A stretch of 64,000 nucleotides of DNA, from contig NZ_JAADJU010000003.1 of assembly GCF_012933545.1 (NCBI RefSeq), positions 372,001-436,000 on the forward strand. The letters are read 5' to 3'. This stretch comes from Rouxiella aceris (GTDB lineage Bacteria > Pseudomonadota > Gammaproteobacteria > Enterobacterales > Enterobacteriaceae). This document shows positions 1 to 9,826 of this stretch, piece after piece. A model generated the notes under the pieces. That model was not told the DNA's origin. It ran no database searches and saw only the letters and a list, made by a program, of their open reading frames with translations. Position 1 is the stretch's first letter, and the number at the start of each line of letters is the position of its first letter. The translations under genes were made by a program, and so were the position numbers.

Positions 1-592
1 CAATTATGAAGGGGACAGCTTTTACTTCCGTTCATTGATGGCGGGTTATTACCTGTGGAAAGACCAACAAAATCAGCTCAGTCTGGTGGCCGGTTACAAC
101 CCTTTTGGTTTTAAACCGAGCGACAGCGATGACGAACAGATGAAACGGCTGGATAAGCGCCGCGGTACATTGATGGCGGGGGTGGCTTTTTCTCATCAGG
201 AACAGTGGGGCACTCTGCGGACCTCATTAACCGGCGACACCCTCAATAACAGCAATGGGATGGTCGGCGATCTGGCCTATCTTTATACCTTTAAAGGCGA
301 TAACTGGGCGTTGGTTCCGGGTCTGGGGCTGACCTGGAACAGTGCCAATCAGAATAAATACTACTATGGGATCAGCGGTGCCGAGTCGCGCCGCAGCGGT
401 CTGGACAGTTATCAGCCGGGTGACAGTTTCAATCCTTACCTTGAACTCTCTGCGCGCTATAATTTCACACCGCAGTGGCAAGCATTCTTCACCGGACGTT
501 ATATTCGCCTGGCGACGGAAGTGACCGATAGTCCAATGGTGGATAAATCTTATACCGGCGTGGTCTGGACTGGCATAACCTATAACTTCTGA
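1..592 (+). CDS. mipA: MipA/OmpV family outer-membrane protein (3' part)
   Basis: Partial gene: the reading frame is already open at base 2 and its true start lies left of the window. The visible part encodes about 196 residues of a beta-barrel of the MipA/OmpV family (MltA-interacting scaffold in E. coli; some members are implicated in outer-membrane permeability). Support comes from the family-like start of the visible part (YEGDSFYFRS), alternating aromatic strands such as YYLWKD and RYNFTPQW, and the C-terminal phenylalanine (GITYNF) that typifies outer-membrane barrels recognised by the BAM complex. A strong inverted repeat follows at 630-652. The product acts in the outer membrane. The family call is firm; the exact paralogue is not, because several mipA-like genes can occur per genome. 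Confidence 0.85.
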   Translation, partial: NYEGDSFYFRSLMAGYYLWKDQQNQLSLVAGYNPFGFKPSDSDDEQMKRLDKRRGTLMAGVAFSHQEQWGTLRTSLTGDTLNNSNGMVGDLAYLYTFKGDNWALVPGLGLTWNSANQNKYYYGISGAESRRSGLDSYQPGDSFNPYLELSARYNFTPQWQAFFTGRYIRLATEVTDSPMVDKSYTGVVWTGITYNF

Positions 593-629
593 TGGCGTAA
601 TGCACTCTAATGGTGCTTGTCGCGTTCTA

Positions 630-652
630 AAATGGGGCATTTTGCCCCATTT
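630..652 (+). terminator. Hairpin downstream of mipA
   Basis: Perfect 10-bp inverted repeat (AAATGGGGCA / TGCCCCATTT) with a 3-nt loop, 37 bases after the mipA stop. The stem ends in TTT but no longer U tract follows, so it may be a weak terminator or a 3'-end stabilising structure. Confidence 0.55.
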
Positions 653-784
653 GCACATCTGTAGTGCAGAAGGAGTGGCGACGCCGATTTTGCGATCGTC
701 CTCACGTTATGGTTGGAATAGGGCGAGGCTTGGCCAGTGGCCACTCTCGCTGTCCGTCACTAAAGAGTTGAACAGGAGCAATTG

Positions 785-1639
785 ATGAGCGTGAAAACCG
801 TGCAGTTCCCCAATGGTAGTCAGGTTCCCGCTATCGGCCAGGGTACCTGGTTTATGGGCGAGCGAGATTCGGCGTTTCGTTCTGAAGTCAACGCGTTACA
901 GCAGGGAATCGATCTGGGGATGACGCTGATTGATACCGCGGAAATGTATGCCGACGGCGGCGCAGAGCGCGTGGTAGCTCAAGCCATTGCCGGGCGACGT
1001 GAGTCGGTATATCTGGTGTCGAAAGTCTATCCTCATCATGCCGGTGGCACGAAAGCTGTTCAGGCCTGTGAGCAAAGTTTGCAGCGTCTTAAAACCGACT
1101 ACATTGACCTCTATCTGTTGCACTGGCGTGGAACGATCCCGTTACAAGATACCGTGGTGGCAATGCAAACCTTGCAACAGGCCGGCAAAATTCGCCAGTG
1201 GGGCGTATCGAATCTGGACGTTGCCGATCTGCAAGAGCTGTGGCAAATCGAAGGGGGACGTGCCTGTATGACCGATCAGGTGCTGTATCATGCCGCATCG
1301 CGCGGTATTGAATATGACTTGTTGCCCTGGTGTCGACAGCAGCAGATACCGCTAATGGCCTATTGCCCACTAGCGCAGGCGGGAGGTTTGCAACATGATG
1401 TATTGTCGCATCCGGTGATGCAGCAACTGGCGCGAGCAAGAAATGTCAGTAGTGCGCAAATCGCACTGGCCTGGGTGACTCGCTTTGACAATATTATCGC
1501 CATCCCCAAAGCGGTACGTCCTGAACATGTGCAAGACAATGCTGCGGCGCTAACCCTACAACTGGATGCGCAGGAAATTGCGCTGATTGAGCAGGTCTTT
1601 CCGGCCCCTACAGGGAAAACGATGCTGGACATGGTTTGA
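785..1639 (+). CDS. yeaE: Aldo/keto reductase YeaE
   Basis: 284-residue NADPH-dependent aldo/keto reductase, the same length as E. coli YeaE, which reduces methylglyoxal and related carbonyls in the cytoplasm. The catalytic tetrad is visible: D50 (TLIDTAEMY), Y55, K80 (YLVSKVYP) and H113 (LYLLHWRG). The C-terminal part carries the cofactor-binding signature around AIPKAVRPEHVQDN. The ATG at 785 is chosen because AGGAG lies at 774-778; the in-frame TTG just before it is less likely. The gene is convergent with yeaD and sits next to mipA and gapA, close to the enterobacterial yeaD-yeaE-mipA order. Confidence 0.93.
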   Translation: MSVKTVQFPNGSQVPAIGQGTWFMGERDSAFRSEVNALQQGIDLGMTLIDTAEMYADGGAERVVAQAIAGRRESVYLVSKVYPHHAGGTKAVQACEQSLQRLKTDYIDLYLLHWRGTIPLQDTVVAMQTLQQAGKIRQWGVSNLDVADLQELWQIEGGRACMTDQVLYHAASRGIEYDLLPWCRQQQIPLMAYCPLAQAGGLQHDVLSHPVMQQLARARNVSSAQIALAWVTRFDNIIAIPKAVRPEHVQDNAAALTLQLDAQEIALIEQVFPAPTGKTMLDMV

Positions 1640-1678
1640 CAGGCAGGGACGAGCTGGTACCCGTCCCCTTGAGGCGGG

Positions 1679-2545
1679 TTATTTTACGGCGATGATCATA
1701 GCCAGACGTGCTGGCTCAGCCGAGGTACTGATTTGTGACGCGGTAACCGCAGCTGTTTCAACACAGACCATGGTTTTATAGCCGTCGTCGGCCATATCTT
1801 TCATTGATACGGAATTCTTTTCGCCCGGATTCCAGCTCACCACATCACTGTTATGTTTGTGAGTGACGCTGATAGTGCGGTCAAATACGGGGTCGACAAT
1901 TCGGCTTTCAGCTTCTGGCGCGGTGTAGATGCGGTCAGTCTGCCCATCAAACGTCAACGCACCCTGCTGCTGAGCGGTGATCCCGCCTGCAACTTTATCA
2001 ATATGCGGCTGGCCAAGGCCTTCGACTTTGATCTTGGCAATATCGCCAATTTCAAAATAGGCATGCAGTGCGCTGGTGGTTTCAAAATCACCGTGGGATT
2101 CCAGTTCGATGCTGCATTGATCGCCAAAGGTGAAATGCGCATGCAAAGTGAACGCGTGTGGCCACAGTTTACGTGTTTCTTCGCTGTCTTTAAGCGTCAG
2201 CGTCAGATTGACACCCTGGTCATCTTCGCTATGAGCGGTAACCTGCCAAGGCAGAAGACGCGCAAAACCGTGAGGAGGCTGACCCGCAGGACCAAACCAC
2301 GGCCAGCAGACAGGCACGCCTCCGCGAATGGCAACGCCAGGCTGGAAAGGAGTCTCACTGCTTAACCAAATCACCGGTTTTTCGCCGGTAGGTTGCCAGG
2401 CAAGGAGATGTGCACCTTGCAGCGTAATGGCGGCGCGACCTTTGGCATGTGAAATGGCCAGCATAGGCAGATCGGCGATCTGGCACTCACTGATGGCAGG
2501 TGAAAGTTGTTTTAATACCGGAAGGGTAAAGAGTTGTTCGGTCAT
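1679..2545 (-). CDS. yeaD: D-hexose-6-phosphate mutarotase YeaD
   Basis: 288-residue galactose-mutarotase-fold enzyme that interconverts alpha and beta anomers of hexose 6-phosphates. Family blocks seen are LQGAHLLAWQPTGEKPVIWLS, GVAIRGGVPVCWPWFGP, HGFARLLPW, ESHGDFETTSALHAYF with the active-site His, and DDGYKTMVCVETA near the C-terminus. The start MTEQLF at 2545 is preferred over upstream in-frame codons because an AGGA box precedes it by 7 bases and it matches the start of E. coli YeaD. It lies downstream of gapA on the same strand, as in E. coli, with a terminator between them. Confidence 0.93.
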   Translation of the reverse strand: MTEQLFTLPVLKQLSPAISECQIADLPMLAISHAKGRAAITLQGAHLLAWQPTGEKPVIWLSSETPFQPGVAIRGGVPVCWPWFGPAGQPPHGFARLLPWQVTAHSEDDQGVNLTLTLKDSEETRKLWPHAFTLHAHFTFGDQCSIELESHGDFETTSALHAYFEIGDIAKIKVEGLGQPHIDKVAGGITAQQQGALTFDGQTDRIYTAPEAESRIVDPVFDRTISVTHKHNSDVVSWNPGEKNSVSMKDMADDGYKTMVCVETAAVTASQISTSAEPARLAMIIAVK

Positions 2546-2643
2546 GGTAAAGTCCTGTGCAATGTCTGATAAAAACCAGTCGGTGTCCGCGAGGATCCGG
2601 AACACTGTCTAAGACAGGGGTAAACTGACGGGAACCAATTGCA

Positions 2644-2672
2644 AAGAAAAGGGCGACTTCACGTCGCCCTTT
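2644..2672 (-). terminator. Rho-independent terminator of gapA
   Basis: Read on the minus strand: AAAGGGCGAC, short loop, GTCGCCCTTT, then a T-rich run TTTTCTTT. It begins 25 bases after the gapA stop codon and separates gapA from yeaD. Confidence 0.85.
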
Positions 2673-2696
2673 GTCAGTTCACCACATCAACTAAAC

Positions 2697-4040
<1,344 letters not shown>

Positions 4041-4454
4041 ATGGTCAACGACGCCAAAGACATCAGTAACCCCCCACAACTGACTGATATTCAGAAATAT
4101 GTCACTCAGGAACGTGGCACCGAACGCCCTTACACCGGTAAACTATTGCACAATAAACGCGAGGGTATTTATCATTGCCTGTGCTGCAATGCGCCGCTTT
4201 TTTACTCTGACAGTAAATACGATTCCGGCTGCGGCTGGCCGAGTTTTTACCAGCCGGTAACTCACGATGCCATTGAGTATCTCACCGATAACTCTCATGG
4301 TATGGAGCGTGTAGAAATCCGCTGTGCCAACTGTGATGCCCACCTGGGACATGTTTTTCCCGACGGTCCGCAGCCAACCGGTGAGCGCTACTGCGTCAAT
4401 TCTGCGTCGATGAGTTTTACCGACCAGCAAAATGGTGAAAAAACCGCCGGTTAA
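4041..4454 (+). CDS. msrB: Peptide-methionine (R)-S-oxide reductase MsrB
   Basis: 137-residue cytoplasmic repair enzyme that reduces methionine-R-sulfoxide in proteins using thioredoxin. The zinc site is formed by C46/C49 (HCLCC) and C95/C98 (CANC). The catalytic cysteine is C118 in RYCVNSASM and a likely resolving cysteine is C64 in DSGCGWPSF. Length and order equal E. coli MsrB. The ATG at 4041 follows a purine-rich stretch (CAGAGAACCGCAAAT). It is divergent from gapA and is followed after 115 bases by yeaC on the same strand, the conserved gapA-msrB-yeaC arrangement. Confidence 0.97.
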   Translation: MVNDAKDISNPPQLTDIQKYVTQERGTERPYTGKLLHNKREGIYHCLCCNAPLFYSDSKYDSGCGWPSFYQPVTHDAIEYLTDNSHGMERVEIRCANCDAHLGHVFPDGPQPTGERYCVNSASMSFTDQQNGEKTAG

Positions 4455-4569
4455 CCCCGGCTGGTGCCAAGTGTGGACAAGCTGTAACTTACACAACAAA
4501 ATCGATTCAGCCATTATTCCTTTGATAAGAATAATTTTATGAATAATTTGCTAAAGCGGGGAGTTTGAA

Positions 4570-4845
4570 ATGGAAATCCGAGAACTTGTCGATGTGATGA
4601 CGCCAGCTATTTACCAGCGTCTTGCCCTGGCGGTGGAGTTAGGCAAATGGCCGGACGGTGTTCGACTGACCGATCAGCAAAAGGAGCACAGTCTGCAAGT
4701 GGTGATGCTCTATCAGGCGCGTCACAATGTTGATGCCCAGCATATGACGGTGGGGACCGATGGTCAGATCGTCACCAAGAGCAAGCAAGAGCTGAAGCAG
4801 CAATTTGGGGCTAACGAGCAGATCTCCATTAAAAGGTTGACTTAA
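4570..4845 (+). CDS. yeaC: DUF1315 family protein YeaC
   Basis: 91-residue small cytoplasmic protein of unknown function, homologous throughout to E. coli YeaC (MTPAIYQRLALAVELGKWPDG, VMLYQARHN, KSKQELKQQFG). No catalytic motif or membrane segment is seen. The start is supported by GGGGAG at 4558-4563. The stop codon coincides with the first bases of the repeat island: the sequence CTTAAATGGCAATTT, repeated within the island, begins inside the last two codons. Confidence 0.93.
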   Translation: MEIRELVDVMTPAIYQRLALAVELGKWPDGVRLTDQQKEHSLQVVMLYQARHNVDAQHMTVGTDGQIVTKSKQELKQQFGANEQISIKRLT

Positions 4846-4867
4846 ATGGCAATTTTCTTTTTTTAAA

Positions 4868-4930
<63 letters not shown>

Positions 4931-5076
4931 AACTGCATTCGCTGCGCTCACTGGGCGGCGGCCCAGACCGCCTCTATCACTTAAGTGGCAATTTTTACTT
5001 AAAAGTCAATTGGCTATGTAGTAAGGGTTTCGGTTTTATAATAGCGGTGGCAACTTAACCCGCGGTGCCGAACCGA

Positions 5077-5108
5077 CAAGGGGACTCGCAGTCGCTCGAG
5101 TCCCCTTG
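5077..5108. repeat. 12-bp-stem hairpin in the inverted unit
   Basis: Perfect inverted repeat CAAGGGGACTCG / CGAGTCCCCTTG with an 8-nt loop. It occupies the place that the GTTAAGGAGCG hairpin takes in the two direct copies (5564-5591 and 6004-6031). The stem is therefore kept while its sequence has changed, which suggests selection for structure. Confidence 0.8.
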
Positions 5109-5385
5109 ACCCCTGAGCTTTTTGGTGTTGTTGATGTGTGTATTGCCCTCGGTTGTAGTTTGTTCCAGTGACTTCCGTGTGTGGCCTAAACCACGCCGCT
5201 TCGCGGTCCCTTCACTCGGTCGCGAGCCAAAAGCGTCTCGCTCCACGTCGTTCAGCGTAGGTTTTGAATCGGCCAGGAAACATTTACTGAAAAACCGGCA
5301 ACATTAAAGGTCAACGGCGAAAGACAAAAAGACAAAAAGACAAAAAGACAAAAAGGCAAAACAGTAGTTTCTGAAACTGTATGGT

Positions 5386-5654
5386 GTACATAGCTAGTTG
5401 GCACATTCAGAGACGGCGCCGCGCGAAGCGGAGGGAGACGTTTTTGGCTCCCGACCGAGCAAGGGGACTGCGCAGCAGCGCGGCTCGTGCCACGCTCGGA
5501 TTGACTGAAACATAGCCGGTAATAGGCAGCAGACAAATAGACAACACCAAAAGGCCCAGGATTGTTAAGGAGCGGGCCAGCGCTCCTTAACTCGGTTCGG
5601 CAAAGCGGGTTAAGTTGCCACCGCAATGATAAAACCGAAACAACTCCTCATAGC
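5386..5654 (+). repeat. 270-bp unit, direct copy 1
   Basis: Begins at GTACATAGCTAGTTGGCACA and ends near AACTCCTCATAGCC. It matches copy 2 exactly 440 bases downstream, with identity over the first 220 bases and a handful of mismatches near the end. Inside it is the hairpin GTTAAGGAGCG / CGCTCCTTAAC (5564-5591). Confidence 0.93.
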
Positions 5655-5815
5655 CCATTGACTTTAAAATCAAAAATTGCCATTTAAGCCCAACCCGAAA
5701 CAACTCCTCATAGCCAATTGCCTTTTAAGCCAAGAAATTGCCATTTAAGCCCAAACCAAAACAGCTCCCCATAGCCAATTGACTTTTAAGCCAACAAATT
5801 GCCATTTAAGCCAAA
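5637..5815 (+). repeat. Three tandem repeats of about 60 bases
   Basis: Units start at about 5637, 5697 and 5757 and share ACTCCTCATAGCC, CAATTG, TTTTAAGCC and AAATTGCCATTTAAGCC. Spacing is 60 then 61 bases. Decayed units continue after the second 270-bp copy (6077-6180), and an inverted one lies at about 4980-5040. Confidence 0.85.
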
Positions 5816-5825
5816 CCGGTACGAC

Positions 5826-6090
5826 GTACATAGCTAGTTGGCACATTCAGAGACGGCGCCGCGCGAAGCGGAGGGAGACGTTTTTGGCTCCCGACCGAGC
5901 AAGGGGACTGCGCAGCAGCGCGGCTCGTGCCACGCTCGGATTGACTGAAACATAGCCGGTAATAGGCAGCAGACAAATAGACAACACCAAAAGGCCCAGG
6001 ATTGTTAAGGAGCGGGCCAGCGCTCCTTAACTCGGTTCGGCACAGCGGGTCAAGTGGCCACTGCAATGATAAAACCGAAACAACTCCTCG
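5826..6090 (+). repeat. 270-bp unit, direct copy 2
   Basis: Second direct copy of the 5386-5654 unit. Its hairpin is at 6004-6031. Substitutions relative to copy 1 cluster in the last 60 bases (for example CACAGCGGGTCAAGTGG against CAAAGCGGGTTAAGTTG). Confidence 0.93.
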
Positions 6091-6180
6091 GAGTTAATTG
6101 ACTTTAAAGCAAAATTGCCATTTAAGCCCAACCAGAAACGCCCCCCATACCCCATTGACTTTAAAAAAGAAAATTGACTT

Positions 6181-7596
6181 TTAAGCCCTCTTCCCCGAGA
6201 CACTTTCCCCGGCATTGGCCGCTAGCCGCCAGATATCGATCAGTCCAACTAAAGTAATGACCGCCATAAAGATAAATGACAGTTTAAAACCAATCCCCGG
6301 TATCGACTGCCAGGCCATCCAGTGGGCAATTTGATCTCCCAACCGCGTGCCCAAAGCGCCTATCGTGACCCCCAGCCCGACAGCAAGCTGTAACGCGGTG
6401 CTGAACAGGGTGTTGGCATCAGCCATATGGGGGGCAGGCACGTCGGAAAATGCCAGCGTGCTGATACCGGTAAACTGCATTGAACGGCTTAACCCGCCAA
6501 GAAATAGCAGTAATAATACCAGCCATGCCGGTGTCGTCGGCGTCAGCAGGGCACAGCATAGCAACGACAGTACGCTCAGCGCACCGTTGACCACCAGCAC
6601 CGGACGGAACCCAAAGTGACGGATCAAAGGCGTAGTTGCCGGTTTCATTGCCAGATTACCGGCAAATACCGCCAGCACCAGCAAACCGGCATGAAACGGG
6701 TCCATGCCAAAGCCTACTTGCAGTAGCAAAGGCAACAAAAAGGGTACCGCGCTGATGGTAATACGAAACAGCGAACCGCCGCCCATGGCAATGCGGAAAG
6801 TGGGGATGCGCAGCGAATCAGGACGAAACATCGGATGTTCGCTGCGGCGAATATGTCGGATCATCAACTGGCCGGCTATAATCCCGACGATTAATAAAAG
6901 TGACGCTGTCACCCAATCTATACTCTGCTGGCTAAGGGCGCTCAATCCGCTGACCAGACAGAGCATTGCTATTCCGGAGAGGATAAAGCCCTTGCGGTCA
7001 AAAGCCTGCGCGGCAGCAGCTCTGGCCTGAGGGAAAAGGCGCCAGGCCAGTATCATCGCCACCAGGCCCAAGGGGATATTGATCAGAAAGATCCAGTGCC
7101 ATGAGGCATATTGTGTAATAAAGCCCCCCAGCGGTGGGCCAAGGATCGGCGCGACCAGCGCTGGCCAGGTCAGGGTGGCAATGGCGGTGATTAACTGGGC
7201 TTTAGGGGTGGTTTTCAGCACTGTCAAACGGCCAACTGGCACCATCATGGCACCGCCCACGCCCTGAAAGATGCGCATAATCACAAATTGCAGCACGTTG
7301 GTGGTCAAGGCACAGGCCAGCGAGGAGAGGGTGAAAATCGCCAGCGCCAGAGTAAAGACATTACGTGCACCGTAGCGTTCCGCGGTCCAACCGGTGGCCG
7401 GGATCAGCACCGCCAACGTCAGCATATAAGCACTCATGCCGATATTAAGGTCGAGGGGAGTGACGCCAAAGCTGGCTGCCATCTGCGGCAGCGCGGTGGC
7501 AATCACCGTCCCGTCAATAAACTCCATAAAAAATGCGGCTGCCACCAGCAAAGCTATCGCCGAGATACCCGAAGACCGCTGTTGATCCTGACCCAT
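6181..7596 (-). CDS. DHA2-family (EmrB/QacA-type) MFS efflux protein
   Basis: 471-residue inner-membrane drug:proton antiporter-type protein with about 14 hydrophobic segments. Family motifs are seen near the N-terminus (FIDGTVIATALPQMA, motif D1), after TM2 (GWTAERYGARNVF, motif A) and in the fifth helix (LVAPILGPPLGGFI, motif C, which marks drug exporters). It resembles MdtD and EmrB, but no EmrA-like adaptor is adjacent, so a single-component exporter is more likely. The start at 7596 (MGQDQQ) has an AGG-containing box upstream; an in-frame ATG at 7653 lacks a good box. Its stop codon lies inside a repeat-island motif (TTGACTTTTAAGCC). Confidence 0.88.
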   Translation of the reverse strand: MGQDQQRSSGISAIALLVAAAFFMEFIDGTVIATALPQMAASFGVTPLDLNIGMSAYMLTLAVLIPATGWTAERYGARNVFTLALAIFTLSSLACALTTNVLQFVIMRIFQGVGGAMMVPVGRLTVLKTTPKAQLITAIATLTWPALVAPILGPPLGGFITQYASWHWIFLINIPLGLVAMILAWRLFPQARAAAAQAFDRKGFILSGIAMLCLVSGLSALSQQSIDWVTASLLLIVGIIAGQLMIRHIRRSEHPMFRPDSLRIPTFRIAMGGGSLFRITISAVPFLLPLLLQVGFGMDPFHAGLLVLAVFAGNLAMKPATTPLIRHFGFRPVLVVNGALSVLSLLCCALLTPTTPAWLVLLLLFLGGLSRSMQFTGISTLAFSDVPAPHMADANTLFSTALQLAVGLGVTIGALGTRLGDQIAHWMAWQSIPGIGFKLSFIFMAVITLVGLIDIWRLAANAGESVSGKRA

Positions 7597-7777
7597 TAGC
7601 GCCTGCCCTGATAAAGATGAATAAATAGGTATAATAGTTTGGGAAGTTATCATACATCTTTGAGGGTAAGGCAAAGCCTGCGTCGGTAGAAAAAATCTGA
7701 ATTAAGCACAAATAGTCAATTAAAACAGTCCTGGTTGGTCTGTTCGGGAGCTATGGCTCGGGTGAGCTATTTTGCTG

Positions 7778-8902
7778 TCACCGTTCAACAATGGTTACCC
7801 AGGCAGGGCCATTTTCCGTCGGATAACGGTCGAGCAGCGTGAGTGCGCCACTCTCCTTATCTATGTGGTACAACGCCAGCTGATTTGATTGCTGCCCGGC
7901 AAGGATCAGAAAGCTGCCGCTGTCATCAATGACAAAGCTACGCGGCATCGCTTCGGTTTTTATGCTCTGCAGATAGCGTAACTGGCCGTCTTCGGCATCA
8001 ACCGCAAAAGAGGACAGGGTACCGCTGGTTCGCTCCGTGGAATAAAGAAATCGACCGTCAGGGGTTAAATGTATATCCGCCTGCCAGATCCGCGGCTTGG
8101 CCGACGGGGGCAGGTCATTGTCCCCACTTAGCGGGCGTGCTTCGCCACGTTGCATATCCTCTTGCTGCGGCACCGAATTGATCTCTTGCTGTTCATTCGC
8201 CGTGCCATCAGCCTCGAGGGTTAGTCGACTGATGCTGCCGGCCATTTCGGCCAAAACGTAGAGATTATATTTCCCTCGTTTATCTGGCTGCGGGGCAATA
8301 ACAAAATGGCGCGGACCGGCAGCGACCTCTTTCTGGATATTGACGGCAGCAGGGACGAGGGGGGTGACTTTGCCACTGGCGGCATCAAAGTGGAATTGCA
8401 GCAGTTGATCGCTGCCGAGTAAAGTCACATAGAGATGGCGATTGTCGGGACTCACCTGAATGGCATGGGCGCGTTTGCCGGTATGCACAATCTGCACAGG
8501 GGGAGTCACCACCTGACCCTCGGGATCAATGCGGTTAATACTAAACAGATCGCCACCGTAAGAAGCTGCGAGGAGAAAGTTCCCACTGCGATCGAGGGAA
8601 AGAAAGGCCATGTTTTCGGCCAAAGGGGACTGACCAATTTGTTGCAGAGCACCATCCTGGTCAATGCGGAAAACCAGTACCCGATAGGGTTGGCTGCGTA
8701 CCGCGACATACAGTCGTCGTTTATCTGCAGAAATTACCGAAGACATTACTCGGGATGCGGCGGCGAAGCTGCCTAGCGGCTCAAGCCGTTGCGTGCTTCG
8801 GTTTAGCTCATAAGCTCCGAGGGTGCCGCTATCAGCGTTGGAAACATAGACAAAACAGCGTTCTTTACCAGCACGTCGCCTGGCGGATGCACTTAAAAGC
8901 AT
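7778..8902 (-). CDS. Lactonase-family seven-bladed beta-propeller protein
   Basis: 374-residue protein of the 6-phosphogluconolactonase/3-carboxymuconate cyclase-like family (PF10282). Recurring propeller strands are visible: FVYVSNADSGTLGAYEL, RLYVAVRSQPYRVLVFRID, HAIQVSPDNRHLYVTLLGSDQLLQF, ADIHLTPDGRFLYSTERTSGTLSSFAVD and FLILAGQQSNQLALYHID. The motif GPRHFVIAP is typical. No signal peptide is seen. The ATG at 8902 has GGGAG 7 bases before it. It differs from canonical pgl in its N-terminus and context, so the substrate is open. It lies between the DHA2 exporter and a DoxX gene on the same strand. Confidence 0.85.
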   Translation of the reverse strand: MLLSASARRRAGKERCFVYVSNADSGTLGAYELNRSTQRLEPLGSFAAASRVMSSVISADKRRLYVAVRSQPYRVLVFRIDQDGALQQIGQSPLAENMAFLSLDRSGNFLLAASYGGDLFSINRIDPEGQVVTPPVQIVHTGKRAHAIQVSPDNRHLYVTLLGSDQLLQFHFDAASGKVTPLVPAAVNIQKEVAAGPRHFVIAPQPDKRGKYNLYVLAEMAGSISRLTLEADGTANEQQEINSVPQQEDMQRGEARPLSGDNDLPPSAKPRIWQADIHLTPDGRFLYSTERTSGTLSSFAVDAEDGQLRYLQSIKTEAMPRSFVIDDSGSFLILAGQQSNQLALYHIDKESGALTLLDRYPTENGPAWVTIVER

Positions 8903-9027
8903 TGTCTTCTCCCGATCGCCTTAAGGTTAATCCTTTTGATAGTAAATCATGCAGATAAACAGGAGCAATCAATCCTGCTCGCTCACCGTGTAGAGCAATT
9001 TAGGCAGAGCGAGCAGTAAAGGGTCAG

Positions 9028-9462
9028 TTAACGCCAGGCGTCATTTTTAGCAAGCGAATAACGTCCTGCGCCCTGAAACAGCAACACCAAAGACATTAGC
9101 GTATAGAAAGCCATGCTTTCGATTGCCCAGGCACCGACCGCATCAACGTGGAAGGTATTGCCGATACCCGCCAACAGCCAGGCAACCAGCATGGTGCCTA
9201 TTACCATCAATGCCGACAGTCGACAGAGTACACCCAATATAATCAGGATCGGGGCCACCACTTCGCCGACATAAACGCCGTAGCCGATAAAAGCCGGCAT
9301 ACCGTGAGCTGCCAGCATTCCCTGAATTGGGCCAATGCCCGACATCATCTTGTGCCAACCATGGAACAGTAACAGGCCACCCAACGACAGGCGCAGCAGT
9401 AAGCGGGAAAAATCGGGTTTGTTAAGACAGTTATTAATAGACGACAGGCAACTGGCAGACAT
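9028..9462 (-). CDS. DoxX family membrane protein
   Basis: 144-residue four-helix inner-membrane protein. The DoxX core reads RLLLRLSLGGLLLFHGWHKMM, YGVYVGEVVAPILIILGVLCRLSALMVIGTMLVAWLL and SMAFYTLMSLVLLFQGAGRYSL. Members are tied to redox and thiol stress or to quinol metabolism, but the role of this one is unknown. The ATG at 9462 follows GAGG by 9 bases; the earlier TTG would overlap the box. It is 125 bases upstream of the lactonase-like gene on the same strand and may share its transcript. Confidence 0.88.
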   Translation of the reverse strand: MSASCLSSINNCLNKPDFSRLLLRLSLGGLLLFHGWHKMMSGIGPIQGMLAAHGMPAFIGYGVYVGEVVAPILIILGVLCRLSALMVIGTMLVAWLLAGIGNTFHVDAVGAWAIESMAFYTLMSLVLLFQGAGRYSLAKNDAWR

Positions 9463-9826
9463 GATGTTCAACCTCGCTAAGAGTGAGAAGACAAATCATA
9501 ACGCCTTGCGTTCGTGTCCAAAGGGTAATATGCGGTCCTCTTGCTTTAAGTCAATAAAAACATAGCAAACGAATAAACGACGTCTATAGTTAACTCTGCC
9601 ATCACTCCACTTCCCTCTTAAAAGCATCGCTCAGATGGCTGTCAGGCAGCATATTTATCCTTCTGACTGATTAATGAATAAAATTCATAACGCTATGTCG
9701 CTTGCGATGACTAATACGCACGTCGTTTGTCTGCTAAGTTAATCTGCTGCAAAACAGAGCGCCCCTGATGCTGTCACTTTTAATCGTCCGGAACAGCCGG
9801 CACGATAAAATAGTTCGGAGAAAAAT
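9463..9826. promoter_or_regulatory. Divergent DoxX/alcohol dehydrogenase upstream region
   Basis: 364 bases between divergent genes. No supported gene is present, and no operator stands out. The GGAG at 9817-9820 is the ribosome-binding site of the dehydrogenase. Confidence 0.4.

Noticed and set aside
1646..1667. Terminator between yeaE and yeaD
   Set aside because: The GGGACG/CGTCCC stem is short with a 10-nt loop and no T run.
5637..5815. CRISPR-like array
   Set aside because: Units are about 60 bases with no alternation of constant repeat and unique spacer, and no cas gene is present.
5252..6066. Two near-identical minus-strand frames encoding MRWQLNPLCRTELRSAGPL-like peptides
   Set aside because: They are the two 270-bp repeat copies read as protein; they have no ribosome-binding sites and end where the repeat ends.
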